NCBI RefSeq assembly: GCF_017315705.1
Contig: NZ_JAFLRF010000013.1
Coordinates: forward strand, 103,680-167,679
Length of the DNA stretch: 64,000 bases
From: Trinickia mobilis
GTDB taxonomy: Bacteria; Pseudomonadota; Gammaproteobacteria; Burkholderiales; Burkholderiaceae
Direction of reading: 5' to 3'
Shown: in pieces, positions 53,442 to 62,223 of the stretch
Numbering within the stretch: position 1 is the stretch's first letter
Layout of the letters: each line of letters opens with the position of its first letter
The notes under the pieces: model-generated
The model's database searches: none
Told to the model about the DNA's origin: nothing
What the model saw: the letters and a program-made list of their open reading frames with translations, nothing else
Translations under genes and position numbers: made by a program

Positions 53442-55007
53442 ATGAGCGAGCCAATGTGTACCCATCTTGTCAAGCGCGGTTCCGTCTACTACTTCCGCCG
53501 CAAAATTCCGCTTGACCTGATTGCCCATTACGACGGCAAGAAAGAAGTCATGCGGTCCCTTCGTACGTCCGATAAGCGCGAAGCCGAGAAGCTGGCACGC
53601 GAGGAAGGTGTGCGGCTTGATCGTGAGTTTGCGCAGTTGCGTGGACCAGGACGCAACGCGGACGCGCCTGCCGCTGGCAGTGATCCACAGCCGTCCCTTC
53701 CTCCCCCGAAGGCTATCGACGTGGACTACGCTGCACGCCGCTATTTGGCGCATCTGCGCAAGGCCCGCGACGAGGCGGTGGCCCGTGGCGAAGCTGCGCT
53801 GGAATTCTTCATGGACTGGCGGCGTTCGCAACTTGCCGAGCATGAGGAGATTTTGCAGGGCAAGGCCGAGCCATTACAGCCGCTTGCGTATCACGAAGCG
53901 CACCGCAATGCTTTGCGGGCCTTCCTGCTTGGTGACGGCAGCGTCATCGAACTCGGTAGCCATGCGGCGGGGCCGCGTGACGTTAAGGTCAAGACGTACC
54001 GCTTGGCAAGCGTCGGGATCGAGCTATCGGGCCTCATTGATAAATGGGCAGCAGAAAAGCAACCGAAGTCGAAGACCGTCAGCCGGACGCGGAGTATCGC
54101 ACTGGATTTCGCAAAGCGCGTAGGGGTTTCGCGCACGGATCAGATCACTCGGCAGCATGTCCTGCGCTACAAGGACGCATTGCTAGACGACGGGGAGAGC
54201 GCGGCCAACATCAACGTCAAGCTGCCGATGCTTGGCGTAATCTTCAACTACGCGTGCGACAACGATCTCGGCATGTCCGCGAATCCCGCCGCAAAGATTC
54301 GAGTAGCGGACAAACGGCGAGCCAAGGACAAGCGGCGAGAATTCGATACGGCGGCGCTCAATGCGATCTTCAGCAGCCGTGTCTTCACAGAGGGCTATCG
54401 TCCGCTCGCTGGTGCTGGTGAGGCTGCGTACTGGCTGCCCTTGCTCGCCTTGTTCACCGGGGCGCGAATCGAGGAACTGGCGCAGCTTCGACCCGAAGAC
54501 ATATACGAAGAAAGCTACACCGACGCGGACGGGGGCGAGCGCAAGGCGTGGGTGTTGCGGATCACGGGTGATCAGGCTGAAGGGCAGGAGATCAAAACCG
54601 AGAGCAGCGAGCGGCGCGTCCCGTTGCACGCCGAGCTATTGCGTCTCGGCTTTGTGGCGTTCTCGCAGGAAGCCAAAGGTCGCGCTCGCATCTTTCACAA
54701 GCTCCGCCCAGATGTCGACGGTAAGGAGAGCGGGAACTTTTCGAAGTGGTTCAGCCGCTACCTTCGCGGGGATTGCAAGGTGACGGACGAGCGGATGGTG
54801 TTCCATTCATTCCGTCACACGTTCAAGCACCTTGCGCGCCTCGCGGCCATGCCCACCGAGGTTCATAACGCTTTGACGGGCCACGTAACCGGCAATGTGG
54901 CGGACAACTATGGCGGGTTTTCGTATCCGCTTGCACCCTTAGTGGACGCTGTGAGCCGGTATCGGGTTGCTGGCGTGCTTTTCCCCGAAACAAGAGCGGT
55001 CGAATAG
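53442..55007 (+). CDS. Tyrosine site-specific integrase
   Basis: This 521-residue recombinase has an N-terminal DUF6538-like arm domain (CTHLVKRGSVYYFRRKIPLD), a core-binding SAM-like region (about 225-320) and the catalytic domain. The active residues are read as the Arg in LFTGARIEELAQL, the Lys near QEIKTESSERRVPL, HSFRHTFKHLAR and GHVTGNVADNYGG with the nucleophilic Tyr. The ATG at 53442 is used although the frame opens at 53289. It lies 88 bp after the left repeat. Confidence 0.93.
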   Translation: MSEPMCTHLVKRGSVYYFRRKIPLDLIAHYDGKKEVMRSLRTSDKREAEKLAREEGVRLDREFAQLRGPGRNADAPAAGSDPQPSLPPPKAIDVDYAARRYLAHLRKARDEAVARGEAALEFFMDWRRSQLAEHEEILQGKAEPLQPLAYHEAHRNALRAFLLGDGSVIELGSHAAGPRDVKVKTYRLASVGIELSGLIDKWAAEKQPKSKTVSRTRSIALDFAKRVGVSRTDQITRQHVLRYKDALLDDGESAANINVKLPMLGVIFNYACDNDLGMSANPAAKIRVADKRRAKDKRREFDTAALNAIFSSRVFTEGYRPLAGAGEAAYWLPLLALFTGARIEELAQLRPEDIYEESYTDADGGERKAWVLRITGDQAEGQEIKTESSERRVPLHAELLRLGFVAFSQEAKGRARIFHKLRPDVDGKESGNFSKWFSRYLRGDCKVTDERMVFHSFRHTFKHLARLAAMPTEVHNALTGHVTGNVADNYGGFSYPLAPLVDAVSRYRVAGVLFPETRAVE

Positions 55008-55284
55008 TTTTAGAATTGGTTCCGAGCCGGCGCGATAGTCGCAAAGATCGAGTCGAAGGCGGCTCGACTACCCGCATACCGGCTGCGATCTGAAACACTG
55101 TGTCTGCTGTTGGCGATGTTTGGCTTCGGCGGCGCGTCGGCGGTTTCCATCCGTGACGAACTCTTGGCAGCGCGCTACATGACTCGGTTTGATGGCGTCG
55201 TCCTCTTCGACTATGCGATGAGCAAAGCACATGCGCTAAATACAGTGCGCATCAGCGACTAATCTTTAAAACCGGAATTAGCCC

Positions 55285-56790
55285 ATGTTGACAGACGAAG
55301 AAATAATAGAAGAAGTTAGCAGACTAGATCGAATCTGGGAAAACCCGAATAACAGAAATGACGTCTTTGGAAACACCCTTAAGGCGATTGAAGTCACCGG
55401 AATTCGAGGCCTGAATACTTCCATCGAGTTCAGTTGGCCGGTTGTCGCAATCGCCGGAGTGAATGGCACAGGCAAAACAACATTGTTGCAGATCGCATCC
55501 ACGGCCTATTCGCGGTCGGTAGGTGGCAGGTATTTCAAGCTTGGTGAGTGGATCAGAAACGAACTGCGAGGCGATACGCCGCCCGTAGCAAGAGACGCAC
55601 GTGTTACGTATTCGTTCTGGGACAACTCGCCGACGATTCCAGTCCCGTATGAGTCCGGGAATAGCCGCTGGCGCTACCCTCGTCGCGGCAATCCGCAGCG
55701 CCACGTTGAATTCATCGGCGTTGCAAACTTTGCGCCCCGTATCGAGCGCAAAGATCGCGTGCATGTCTTCCGCACTCAGCTTGAAATTCGAGCTTCGGAG
55801 GACCTCCCTGTCGAAATGTTGCAGAGTTTCACTGCGGTGTCTGGGCGAGCATACACCGGGGGAAGTATTCATACAGTCGGCTCCCCAAATGGTCATTGGA
55901 CTGAGCGTTTGCCACAAGTTGCTCGGGATGGAGTTATCTATTCCGAGCCACACATGGGTGCTGGCGAGCAAAAGGTCATCCGTCTCATTCGGCAACTTGA
56001 GGGGTTGCCACGGCAGTCGCTGGTCGTCTTAGAAGAGCCCGAACTGACCCTTCACCCGGACGCACAGCGCGGGCTAGCGTGGTATCTAATGAATTTGTCA
56101 CGACGGCGAGGTCATCAAATCCTCATTGCGACGCACTCCGCTGACATTTTCGAGACCGTGCCGCAAGCGGCTCGCGTGTTGTTGGTTCGCGGACCCGCTG
56201 GCGCGGTTCAGGTTGTGCACCGTGCAAAGTATCTTTCCGCTGCTCGGGAATTGGTGGCAAACGTTCGGCTCAACAAAGACCTCGTGCTTGTAGAGGACAT
56301 TGTGGCACAGCATCTGTTGGCGGAGATTCTGCGTCAATTCAGTCGGCCATTGCTTGACCACTGCACTATTGTTCCCGTGGGAAGCGCAAATGATGTCCGG
56401 CGACTCGTTGAGTCCTTCCGCTCGGCAGGGGTTCGTGTCGTCGGGGTCCGGGACGGCGACATGGGCGCTGATCAATTGAACAACATGCTGTCGCTTCCGG
56501 GAAATTTAAGTCCAGAAGAACTACTGCTCTCGCCAGAGAATGTTGGACGCACGGAGCGGTGGATCAACGGATTCCGAGACGTTTTCGCACAGGCAGAAGT
56601 GACTGCGCTAGGTACACGCGGTGCCGTGCGGGCGAAACGAATTATGTCTGTCTTGCCATTGAAATCCGGTCTCAGCGAAGAAGTACTCGCGGACAGACTT
56701 TGCATTGCGTGGCTCTCTGCAAATGAGGCTGCTGCGAGGCAATTGGCCGCAGACATAACGGCCCTGTTTGAGGCGCAAGAACATCGGTGA
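55285..56790 (+). CDS. OLD-like AAA ATPase with TOPRIM nuclease half
   Basis: This 501-residue protein has an SMC/ABC-type ATPase with Walker A GVNGTGKT (58-65), signature-like MGAGEQKVIRL, Walker B LVVLEEPELTLHPDAQ and switch His ATHSADIFE. A C-terminal TOPRIM-like domain shows LVLVEDIVAQHLLAEIL and VVGVRDGDMGA as the acidic metal sites. OLD proteins and related GajA/AriA-type ATPases act in phage defence. No UvrD-like GajB or AriB partner is visible next to it, so the system type is open. It is convergent with the GIY-YIG gene. Confidence 0.85.
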   Translation: MLTDEEIIEEVSRLDRIWENPNNRNDVFGNTLKAIEVTGIRGLNTSIEFSWPVVAIAGVNGTGKTTLLQIASTAYSRSVGGRYFKLGEWIRNELRGDTPPVARDARVTYSFWDNSPTIPVPYESGNSRWRYPRRGNPQRHVEFIGVANFAPRIERKDRVHVFRTQLEIRASEDLPVEMLQSFTAVSGRAYTGGSIHTVGSPNGHWTERLPQVARDGVIYSEPHMGAGEQKVIRLIRQLEGLPRQSLVVLEEPELTLHPDAQRGLAWYLMNLSRRRGHQILIATHSADIFETVPQAARVLLVRGPAGAVQVVHRAKYLSAARELVANVRLNKDLVLVEDIVAQHLLAEILRQFSRPLLDHCTIVPVGSANDVRRLVESFRSAGVRVVGVRDGDMGADQLNNMLSLPGNLSPEELLLSPENVGRTERWINGFRDVFAQAEVTALGTRGAVRAKRIMSVLPLKSGLSEEVLADRLCIAWLSANEAAARQLAADITALFEAQEHR

Positions 56791-56836
56791 TCCTTGTGCG
56801 GCGACTTCGCCACGTTTCCAGAAACGCAACTGCTGG

Positions 56837-57778
56837 TTAGTGGTCGCCATCTTGGCGTGCAAGTTGAAGAGTCTCGCGCTCCTCCAGATGTTTATACGTT
56901 TCACCGGTTTCTGTGCACCAGTTATCGCGGCCATTAATCGAGTATCCGACAATAATGGCTGCTGCTTGGGATGGGCTTGTAAAGGAATAGTCGCGGTCGA
57001 AAACAAACTTCGAGCCTGCATCCTTCAACACGCCTTCAGCAATCATTCGTTCTTTCCGTGCTCTGTAACCTCCAGACAGACTACCCGCGTTTTCCTTTGC
57101 GGCCTCTGACCCGGATAACACGACTAGACCTTCGTCGGAGCGCACTGCGCGGGCAAAGATTCCGCTGACACGCAACGTGAATTCGTGGCCGATGCCTGCG
57201 GGGAGGTGCGAAGTTTCCACCGCTGGCGCAGCATTTGCCGCCGACAAATGAGCTGCTGCGGCGTTGACGGCACGTCGTGGCACAGGCGGTTCTAGCACGC
57301 GATGACCGAACACGCCAAGCAGCACTCGGATGCCGTCGATAAATTCCTGCATAGCGTCTCGGTCTGACCTAGGGAGGCCCGCCAGTTGCGGCGTTTGCGA
57401 ATTTTGCACTGCGTACTGATCAGCCGCGACGGCTATGTCGTGCAACTGCGATTCCAAGAATTTGACGTGGGCTTTTGTAAGGTTGTCGTCCTTGCTGGTG
57501 AACGCTATCAATTCGTTCCAAAAATCCTTATTGTCCACATGACTTCGGATTCGATCGAAGACGTCTTCAGCTTCCCCGATGTATACGGCGTTCCGGTCGT
57601 TGTCATCGAAGCCAAACAGGAAGTACACCCCCGGTCGTCGTATTTCCTGCCACTCGCGCAATTCCAGAAAGCGCGCACGAGGGCATGCGAGTCCTTGGCC
57701 GGTCCAATTCACTATTTCACCGTGGCGGATACCTGTGGCCGTGCCATCGGCTAGGAAGATACGTACGCTCTTTCCCAA
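56837..57778 (-). CDS. GIY-YIG nuclease-domain protein with DUF4357-like C-terminus
   Basis: This 313-residue protein has a GIY-YIG core RPGVYFLFGFDD followed by AVYIGEAEDVFDRIRSH, with the conserved Arg. The C-terminal part (SGIFARAVRSDEGLVVLSGS, then YRARKERMIAEGVL) matches DUF4357. Such proteins are common in genomic islands near restriction systems. A TTG start at 57778 with GGAG 7 nt upstream is preferred over the GTG at 57817. Confidence 0.82.
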   Translation of the reverse strand: MGKSVRIFLADGTATGIRHGEIVNWTGQGLACPRARFLELREWQEIRRPGVYFLFGFDDNDRNAVYIGEAEDVFDRIRSHVDNKDFWNELIAFTSKDDNLTKAHVKFLESQLHDIAVAADQYAVQNSQTPQLAGLPRSDRDAMQEFIDGIRVLLGVFGHRVLEPPVPRRAVNAAAAHLSAANAAPAVETSHLPAGIGHEFTLRVSGIFARAVRSDEGLVVLSGSEAAKENAGSLSGGYRARKERMIAEGVLKDAGSKFVFDRDYSFTSPSQAAAIIVGYSINGRDNWCTETGETYKHLEERETLQLARQDGDH

Positions 57779-57921
57779 AGCGACTCTCCGTTGTGGGGTG
57801 CATGGGTAATGCCACACATTCTATCGAGCTGTTCCAGCGAATTGCAGCGGGCTTCCCGTGCAAGAATCGCGCAATGGCTCGAGGGCCGCGACGTGGTGCA
57901 GTCGTTCCGTGACCCCCACCC

Positions 57922-58707
57922 CTATTGCAGCATCAACTTATCCGCGAGCTGTTCCCGAATTCGCTTCGAGCCTAAATCTGTCAACCGATAGGCACCGTTC
58001 TTCAGCATGACAAGCTGTCGGTAGTCAGGTCCAGTCAACTTCTGCAGTGTGCCCGTGACAGTAGATGGAGCCCGCTGCGCTGCCTTGCCGATTTCACTGC
58101 GCGACATACCCTCATCGCCTGCGAAATGCATCAGCACAAGAATCTCTTCTTCCGCTGATAGGTCCGTCCGCTGAACGAGAGGAGTTCCGTCAAAAACGCC
58201 CACACTGGGCACGTCGAACTGAAGCAACTCGCGTATTGCCTTCGCGACGGCCTCCCTATCTCCTTGCCAGAAGAGGCGAAGGGTCTCGTTCATCGCCCAT
58301 CGGACGCACTCGATGACGAGCTTCGAGTCCATATGATTGGGAGCATAGTTCGGTGAGATGTGGACCGCCCCTCGCTGGCTTCGGAATTTGTAAACGGTCC
58401 TCAGAACACGGATGACGTGGAGTGCATCGCGGCGTGGGTTCAACTTGTGAGGAACGTTGTCGTTCTCGATGTATCCACAGCAACTATCGAAGTCCTTTCC
58501 TTGGCTCAAGGTGCCCGAGTCTTGGTGATAGTAAATGCGGGATAGAATTTCGCAGAACTGCCCGCCGTCAAGTTCAGCGGGTTCCCAGTCTCGTTGTATG
58601 AATCGCCGCTCTGCGGAGATAAACTCATCGAGCAGTTGAGTGCACAGCAAGTGATCCAGCGGCGGGCTCAGTGCGGCCAGAAGTCGTTGCTTATTTATCA
58701 ATCCCAC
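57922..58707 (-). CDS. Uncharacterised protein with a C-terminal MarR-like winged helix
   Basis: This 261-residue protein has an N-terminal part (LLCTQLLDEFISAERRFIQRDWEP) that is helical and unassigned. Residues about 195-260 (EEEILVLMHFAGDEGMSRSEIG, then LKNGAYRLTDLGSKRIREQL) form a winged helix. It is 15 bp after the end of the 58723 gene on the same strand, so the two form a pair. A DNA-binding subunit of an island-borne system is plausible. Confidence 0.68.
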   Translation of the reverse strand: MGLINKQRLLAALSPPLDHLLCTQLLDEFISAERRFIQRDWEPAELDGGQFCEILSRIYYHQDSGTLSQGKDFDSCCGYIENDNVPHKLNPRRDALHVIRVLRTVYKFRSQRGAVHISPNYAPNHMDSKLVIECVRWAMNETLRLFWQGDREAVAKAIRELLQFDVPSVGVFDGTPLVQRTDLSAEEEILVLMHFAGDEGMSRSEIGKAAQRAPSTVTGTLQKLTGPDYRQLVMLKNGAYRLTDLGSKRIREQLADKLMLQ

Positions 58708-58722
58708 GTCGCCCGTCCCCGC

Positions 58723-59352
58723 TCATTCAGTTTGTCCCAAAGCCTCGGCGACAAGGATTTGGGCAGCTTTAATGCCGGCATCAGTTAGATACCAAGCGCT
58801 GGGACTCTGCCTTGTGTCCTCCGACACGACGGCCGGATTCTTGACCTTCAGCTTGCCGAGGTCCCGGCTAACGTTGTGCGGGAGAATTTCTTTGGCCTGC
58901 CGGAAGTGCTTGTTGAATGAAAGCGCTATGCGCTTGGCGGCCAATTCCTTTTGTCCGGTGGCCTCGCCTACCACGTACAAAGTCCACAAGGCCTTTTGCG
59001 CCGTATTCCACGACTGAAGCGGGCTTCCGTAAACGGAAGAATCATGTCTCCAGTCAAGAGCGCCCTCGTCAACATCATCCGTGCCGTTTGAAATAACGGA
59101 GCGGCGAGGACGGGTCCGGCCTCGTTTGCGAGGTGCGGCTTCTGATTGAGGTTTTACCTCAATCGCGGGCAGTATCTCCTCGGCGGAAGACAAGCCCGGG
59201 GAGGGCTGACCGTCGATAATCGCGCCTGCCGGCTGCAGCATCCCCGCAAGCTGCTGCGTGAGTGAGCGGCTTATGTTTGGAACGTCCTCACGCGAGCCTT
59301 CGATTTCTAATTCGAAGCCGGTCAGCTTCATTTTGATCCTGAACTTTGACAT
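58723..59352 (-). CDS. Uncharacterised protein, first gene of a two-gene module
   Basis: This 209-residue protein starts with a beta-rich segment (MSKFRIKMKLTGFELEIEGS). A Pro/Arg-rich linker with RKRGRTRPRRS follows, then a C-terminal winged-helix-like domain (ALWTLYVVGEATGQKELAAKR and WYLTDAGIKAAQILV). AGGGG lies upstream of the ATG. It and the 57922 product both end in winged helices, which suggests a heteromeric DNA-binding pair. No known function. Confidence 0.68.
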   Translation of the reverse strand: MSKFRIKMKLTGFELEIEGSREDVPNISRSLTQQLAGMLQPAGAIIDGQPSPGLSSAEEILPAIEVKPQSEAAPRKRGRTRPRRSVISNGTDDVDEGALDWRHDSSVYGSPLQSWNTAQKALWTLYVVGEATGQKELAAKRIALSFNKHFRQAKEILPHNVSRDLGKLKVKNPAVVSEDTRQSPSAWYLTDAGIKAAQILVAEALGQTE

Positions 59353-59791
59353 TCCCCGATCCCCTCAAGGTCTGGCTGCGTCGCGCTTCGTGGCCGGAAG
59401 AGAATACTGCGTTTTTGACTGAGGTAAAAGGTACTTGGGGTGGCGGGTCAAATTTTGATTGGTAATCCGTGACCCCTGCGCCGCCGCTCGCCGACGCGAT
59501 TTCCCCCATTGGCCCTCCTTTGAACGCGCCGAAGACTTCACGAGTGTGCACCCCAGGAGCTTTGCGGGCGTGGTCCTGGAGCTCCGGCGAACCCGGGCGA
59601 TGAGCGTTGTGGCGCGTGGGCCTACTGTAGCTAACGGAGGCAGAGCTCCGGCATAAAACGTCAAGATTGGTAATCAAACGAGCGATTTCCTACCATGCCG
59701 GAACGCAGCCTTCGACCGGTAAGAAAGTCCTTGTAAACGGATTGATTACCAACTATGATTCTTTCCACGATTGATTACCACAGGAAAGAGC
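59353..59791. other. 439-bp region upstream of the resolvase with repeated GATTGATTACCA/GATTGGTAATC boxes
   Basis: No gene is visible. It contains four related boxes: GATTGGTAATC at 59457-59467 and 59665-59675, and the inverse-type GATTGATTACCA at 59740-59751 and 59769-59780. This layout resembles a serine-resolvase res site or an operator. Confidence 0.55.
59740..59780 (+). promoter_or_regulatory. Two 12-bp direct repeats before the resolvase gene
   Basis: GATTGATTACCA occurs at 59740-59751 and again at 59769-59780, 29 bp apart. Inverted partners (GGTAATC) lie further upstream. They are a candidate resolvase binding or crossover site, also positioned to control the gene. Confidence 0.55.
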
Positions 59792-60370
59792 ATGGCTCGC
59801 ACATTCCTTTATGCCCGTGTTTCCACCGCCGAGCAGACAACCGATAACCAGCTACTCGAAGTGCAGACGGCTGGGTTCACTGTGCAGCCGCGCCATACGA
59901 TCACCGAGACAGTATCGGGCAGCGTCCCGGCTGCGGAACGTCCCGGCTTCTCAAAGCTGCTCGAAAAGCTGGACGAGGGCGATACCCTCGTTGTAACCAA
60001 GCTGGACCGCTTGGGCCGCAATACGACCGATGTGCTCGGCACGGTCGAGAAGTTGGCCGCGATGGGCGTGCATGTGCATTGCCTTGCGTTGAAGGGCGTG
60101 GACCTGACGAGCGCGAGCGGGCGCCTGCACATGACGGTGTTGGCAGCGGTGGCGCAATTCGAGCGCGACCTGTTGATCGAGCGGACACATGCAGGGCTAG
60201 CGCGGGCCAAGGCCGAGGGCAAGAAACTAGGCCGCAAGGCCAGCCTCACCGACGAGCAAAAGGCCAAGATTCGGGAGCGGCTAGCGGCTGGGGACGCTAC
60301 GGCGCGAGGGCTAGCGGAGGAGTATGGGGTGTCTCATCCGACCATCCTGAAGGCCGCACAGGACGCATAG
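59792..60370 (+). CDS. Serine recombinase (resolvase/invertase family)
   Basis: This 192-residue protein has the catalytic Ser in YARVSTAEQT near residue 10, then TKLDRLGRN, the conserved region LTVLAAVAQFERDLLIERT-like (MTVLAAVAQFERDLLIERTH) and a C-terminal helix-turn-helix (ATARGLAEEYGVSHPTILKA). This is the size of Tn3-type resolvases and DNA invertases. AGGAAAG precedes the ATG. No transposase is nearby, so it may resolve or invert part of the element. Confidence 0.93.
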   Translation: MARTFLYARVSTAEQTTDNQLLEVQTAGFTVQPRHTITETVSGSVPAAERPGFSKLLEKLDEGDTLVVTKLDRLGRNTTDVLGTVEKLAAMGVHVHCLALKGVDLTSASGRLHMTVLAAVAQFERDLLIERTHAGLARAKAEGKKLGRKASLTDEQKAKIRERLAAGDATARGLAEEYGVSHPTILKAAQDA

Positions 60371-60797
60371 ACAGCGGCGCAGCGAGGCAGAAGGCGGGGC
60401 CCAGTTTGGAGCGACCCGGCTGGCCGTGTGTGCTTCTATCGCGTAACCAAGTCCGTACCTGCGCCACGGTTGCAGCTTGCAGATGGGAAATCACGCCGGA
60501 ATGGCTGTACTTTAATTTCGGTTATCTGTAGGACACGACACATTGCCTTTGAGTTGTGGGCGACGTTTGCGGGACGTCATACACCCGCCTGCTGTCCGTC
60601 CGGGGTCACCTCTCCCACAGAACTAACATCGGAACGAATGTGACGATGCTGTGCGTAGCTATGCCATGGATCTGTCCATCGGAACGAATGTGACGATGCT
60701 ATGGGAGGGTTGCGGTTCGGGTAAATCACAACTATCTCGGGGCAGGTACAAGGCAGTTGAACAGTGCGTTCGAAGCAGACATCGGGATGAGCGGACT
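60371..60797. other. 427-bp interval with a 24-bp direct repeat
   Basis: It has no convincing gene. The direct repeat described separately lies at 60627-60650 and 60677-60700. Confidence 0.45.
60627..60700 (+). repeat. 24-bp direct repeat, copies 50 bp apart
   Basis: Copies at 60627-60650 and 60677-60700 both start CATCGGAACGAATGTG and end ACGATGCT. The segments between are unrelated. Confidence 0.85.
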
Positions 60798-60983
60798 ATG
60801 GGCAACACGCCGGGGTACTCGTCGGGCGGCGTGATGTTCGGGAACACGTTCTCGTACGACGCACCTAACGGCTATAGCGGTGGATGCAACGCTTACGGTT
60901 TCAGTACCGGACTCGCTGACGGGACCAACGGGTTCTTCTTAACGGGGTCGAGTGGCAAGATTCCTGAGTACCAGTTGCAGTGA
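60798..60983 (+). CDS. Small Gly/Asn/Tyr-rich protein, 61 residues
   Basis: It begins MGNTPGYSSGGVMFGNTFSY and is rich in Gly, Asn, Ser and aromatic residues, with no charged core. It has no signal peptide or known domain. The frame is open from 60651, but this ATG starts the coherent part. It could be a small structural or secreted protein, or a chance frame. Confidence 0.35.
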   Translation: MGNTPGYSSGGVMFGNTFSYDAPNGYSGGCNAYGFSTGLADGTNGFFLTGSSGKIPEYQLQ

Positions 60984-61139
60984 GGGCGCGTGAGCAGACA
61001 GCGGCAGTGTCGCAGGAGAGTATCCACGGTGTGCCACTGTTCGCTTGCCCTGTACTGATGGACAGCGCGTCTGCGGGCGCGGTATCTGTTTGCTTTACTG
61101 ATTATATTGGTGTTTTCGAACTGGGGTAGGAGTGACAAG

Positions 61140-61817
61140 ATGATGCGTCTAAACGTCGGGTTCAGCGACTTATTACTGTGCGGCCTTTTGGTCGTGGGCG
61201 CGAGTTGGCTCGTCTGGCAGCAAACGTTAGGTCCGGACGCGATAGCGACATTGGCCGGTGCTCTTTTTGGCGGAGCCGCGATCTTGCTCGGCAATTGGAT
61301 TGGCCGCCGCGCAGAACGCGAAAAGGTCGCGGAAGAGCAACGACAGCGCCAAGCGGCTGTAAAAAGCATGGTGGCTGCCGAACTCGTCAACGTCACGGCG
61401 GGTTTGTTGGACGCCAAACGCATTGTGGACGCAGCCGTGGTAACGCGTCAGGCGGGCGGCCACGTTCCCGACCACTTTGACATGACCCAGTACTTGCCGC
61501 GCCAGATGCCGTTCACGGACAGCCTTGGGGTCGAACTATTGATCTTGGGGCGACCGGCGATAGACGCGCTTGCGACTTTGTGCTCCAACCTAGCGCTTAC
61601 GCGGGCGACCATGCTGGCGATCACTGAAGGTCGTGCCGGATTTGACCTTATGCAAATGACGAGTTTGTCGAATGCAATCAAGCATGACATGAGCGTACTG
61701 GCCGACGCGTTTCTCCACATCGCCCCGACTCGTGAGTTGCAATTACCCGGTCAGCCCATGGAAAACGCCGTAGCGCTGCTGGATCGCCTCTCAGAACGGC
61801 GCGCCGCGAATCACTAG
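61140..61817 (+). CDS. Membrane protein with two N-terminal helices and a coiled coil
   Basis: This 225-residue protein has hydrophobic segments at about 8-26 (LLLCGLLVVGASWLVW) and 33-52 (IATLAGALFGGAAILLGNWI). These are followed by a charged coiled coil (RRAEREKVAEEQRQRQAAVK) and a helical cytoplasmic domain. AGGAG lies 8 nt before the ATG. The type is seen in prophage and island regions, with no defined role. Confidence 0.65.
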   Translation: MMRLNVGFSDLLLCGLLVVGASWLVWQQTLGPDAIATLAGALFGGAAILLGNWIGRRAEREKVAEEQRQRQAAVKSMVAAELVNVTAGLLDAKRIVDAAVVTRQAGGHVPDHFDMTQYLPRQMPFTDSLGVELLILGRPAIDALATLCSNLALTRATMLAITEGRAGFDLMQMTSLSNAIKHDMSVLADAFLHIAPTRELQLPGQPMENAVALLDRLSERRAANH

Positions 61818-62025
61818 CGGATGCTGCGCAGAACGCTCTATGCACGCCGCCGTCAGCAGACCGTGCCCGATGGATTCCCCGAGTCGTTCGCGTGCTTCAG
61901 GAATTGAGTGTCGGCGACGCTGAGGTCGAGGAGGCGAACGAGCGCGAGCATAGCCCGCTCGCCGCGCTGCCCACTGCGGCGCACGCAGACCATCGTGGGC
62001 TGTCAAGTACTCGTTTGGGCTTCCG

Positions 62026-62205
62026 CTAGTCCTGCTCATCCGGGCTTTGCGAAGGCAATGTGTCGTCCGGCAACTGTTCCTGCTGTTCTAGCCGTCCATC
62101 AAAGGGCGCGTCGTCATCGTATGGCTCGGTAGTCGTCTTTGTGAAATCGCGGCTCCGCACGGCGCGCTCGGTAGCGCGGCGCAGCCAGTCCGGTTTGTCA
62201 GTCAT
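62026..62205 (-). CDS. Small acidic hypothetical protein, 59 residues
   Basis: It begins MTDKPDWLRRATERAVRSRD and ends in an acidic, probably unstructured tail. The ATG at 62205 follows GGAAC by 7 nt; the ATG at 62217 is an alternative. It lies just downstream of the second integrase on the same strand and could be co-transcribed with it. Confidence 0.45.
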   Translation of the reverse strand: MTDKPDWLRRATERAVRSRDFTKTTTEPYDDDAPFDGRLEQQEQLPDDTLPSQSPDEQD

Positions 62206-62223
62206 AGTGCGTTCCATCGTCAG

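Noticed and set aside
55285-56790. Gabija (GajA)
   Set aside because: The ATPase-TOPRIM layout fits OLD and GajA alike, but no UvrD-like GajB follows. The next gene is a convergent GIY-YIG protein.
61791-62039. 82-codon minus-strand frame with a faint transposase-like look
   Set aside because: It overlaps the end of the membrane-protein gene and lacks any DDE or HTH motif.
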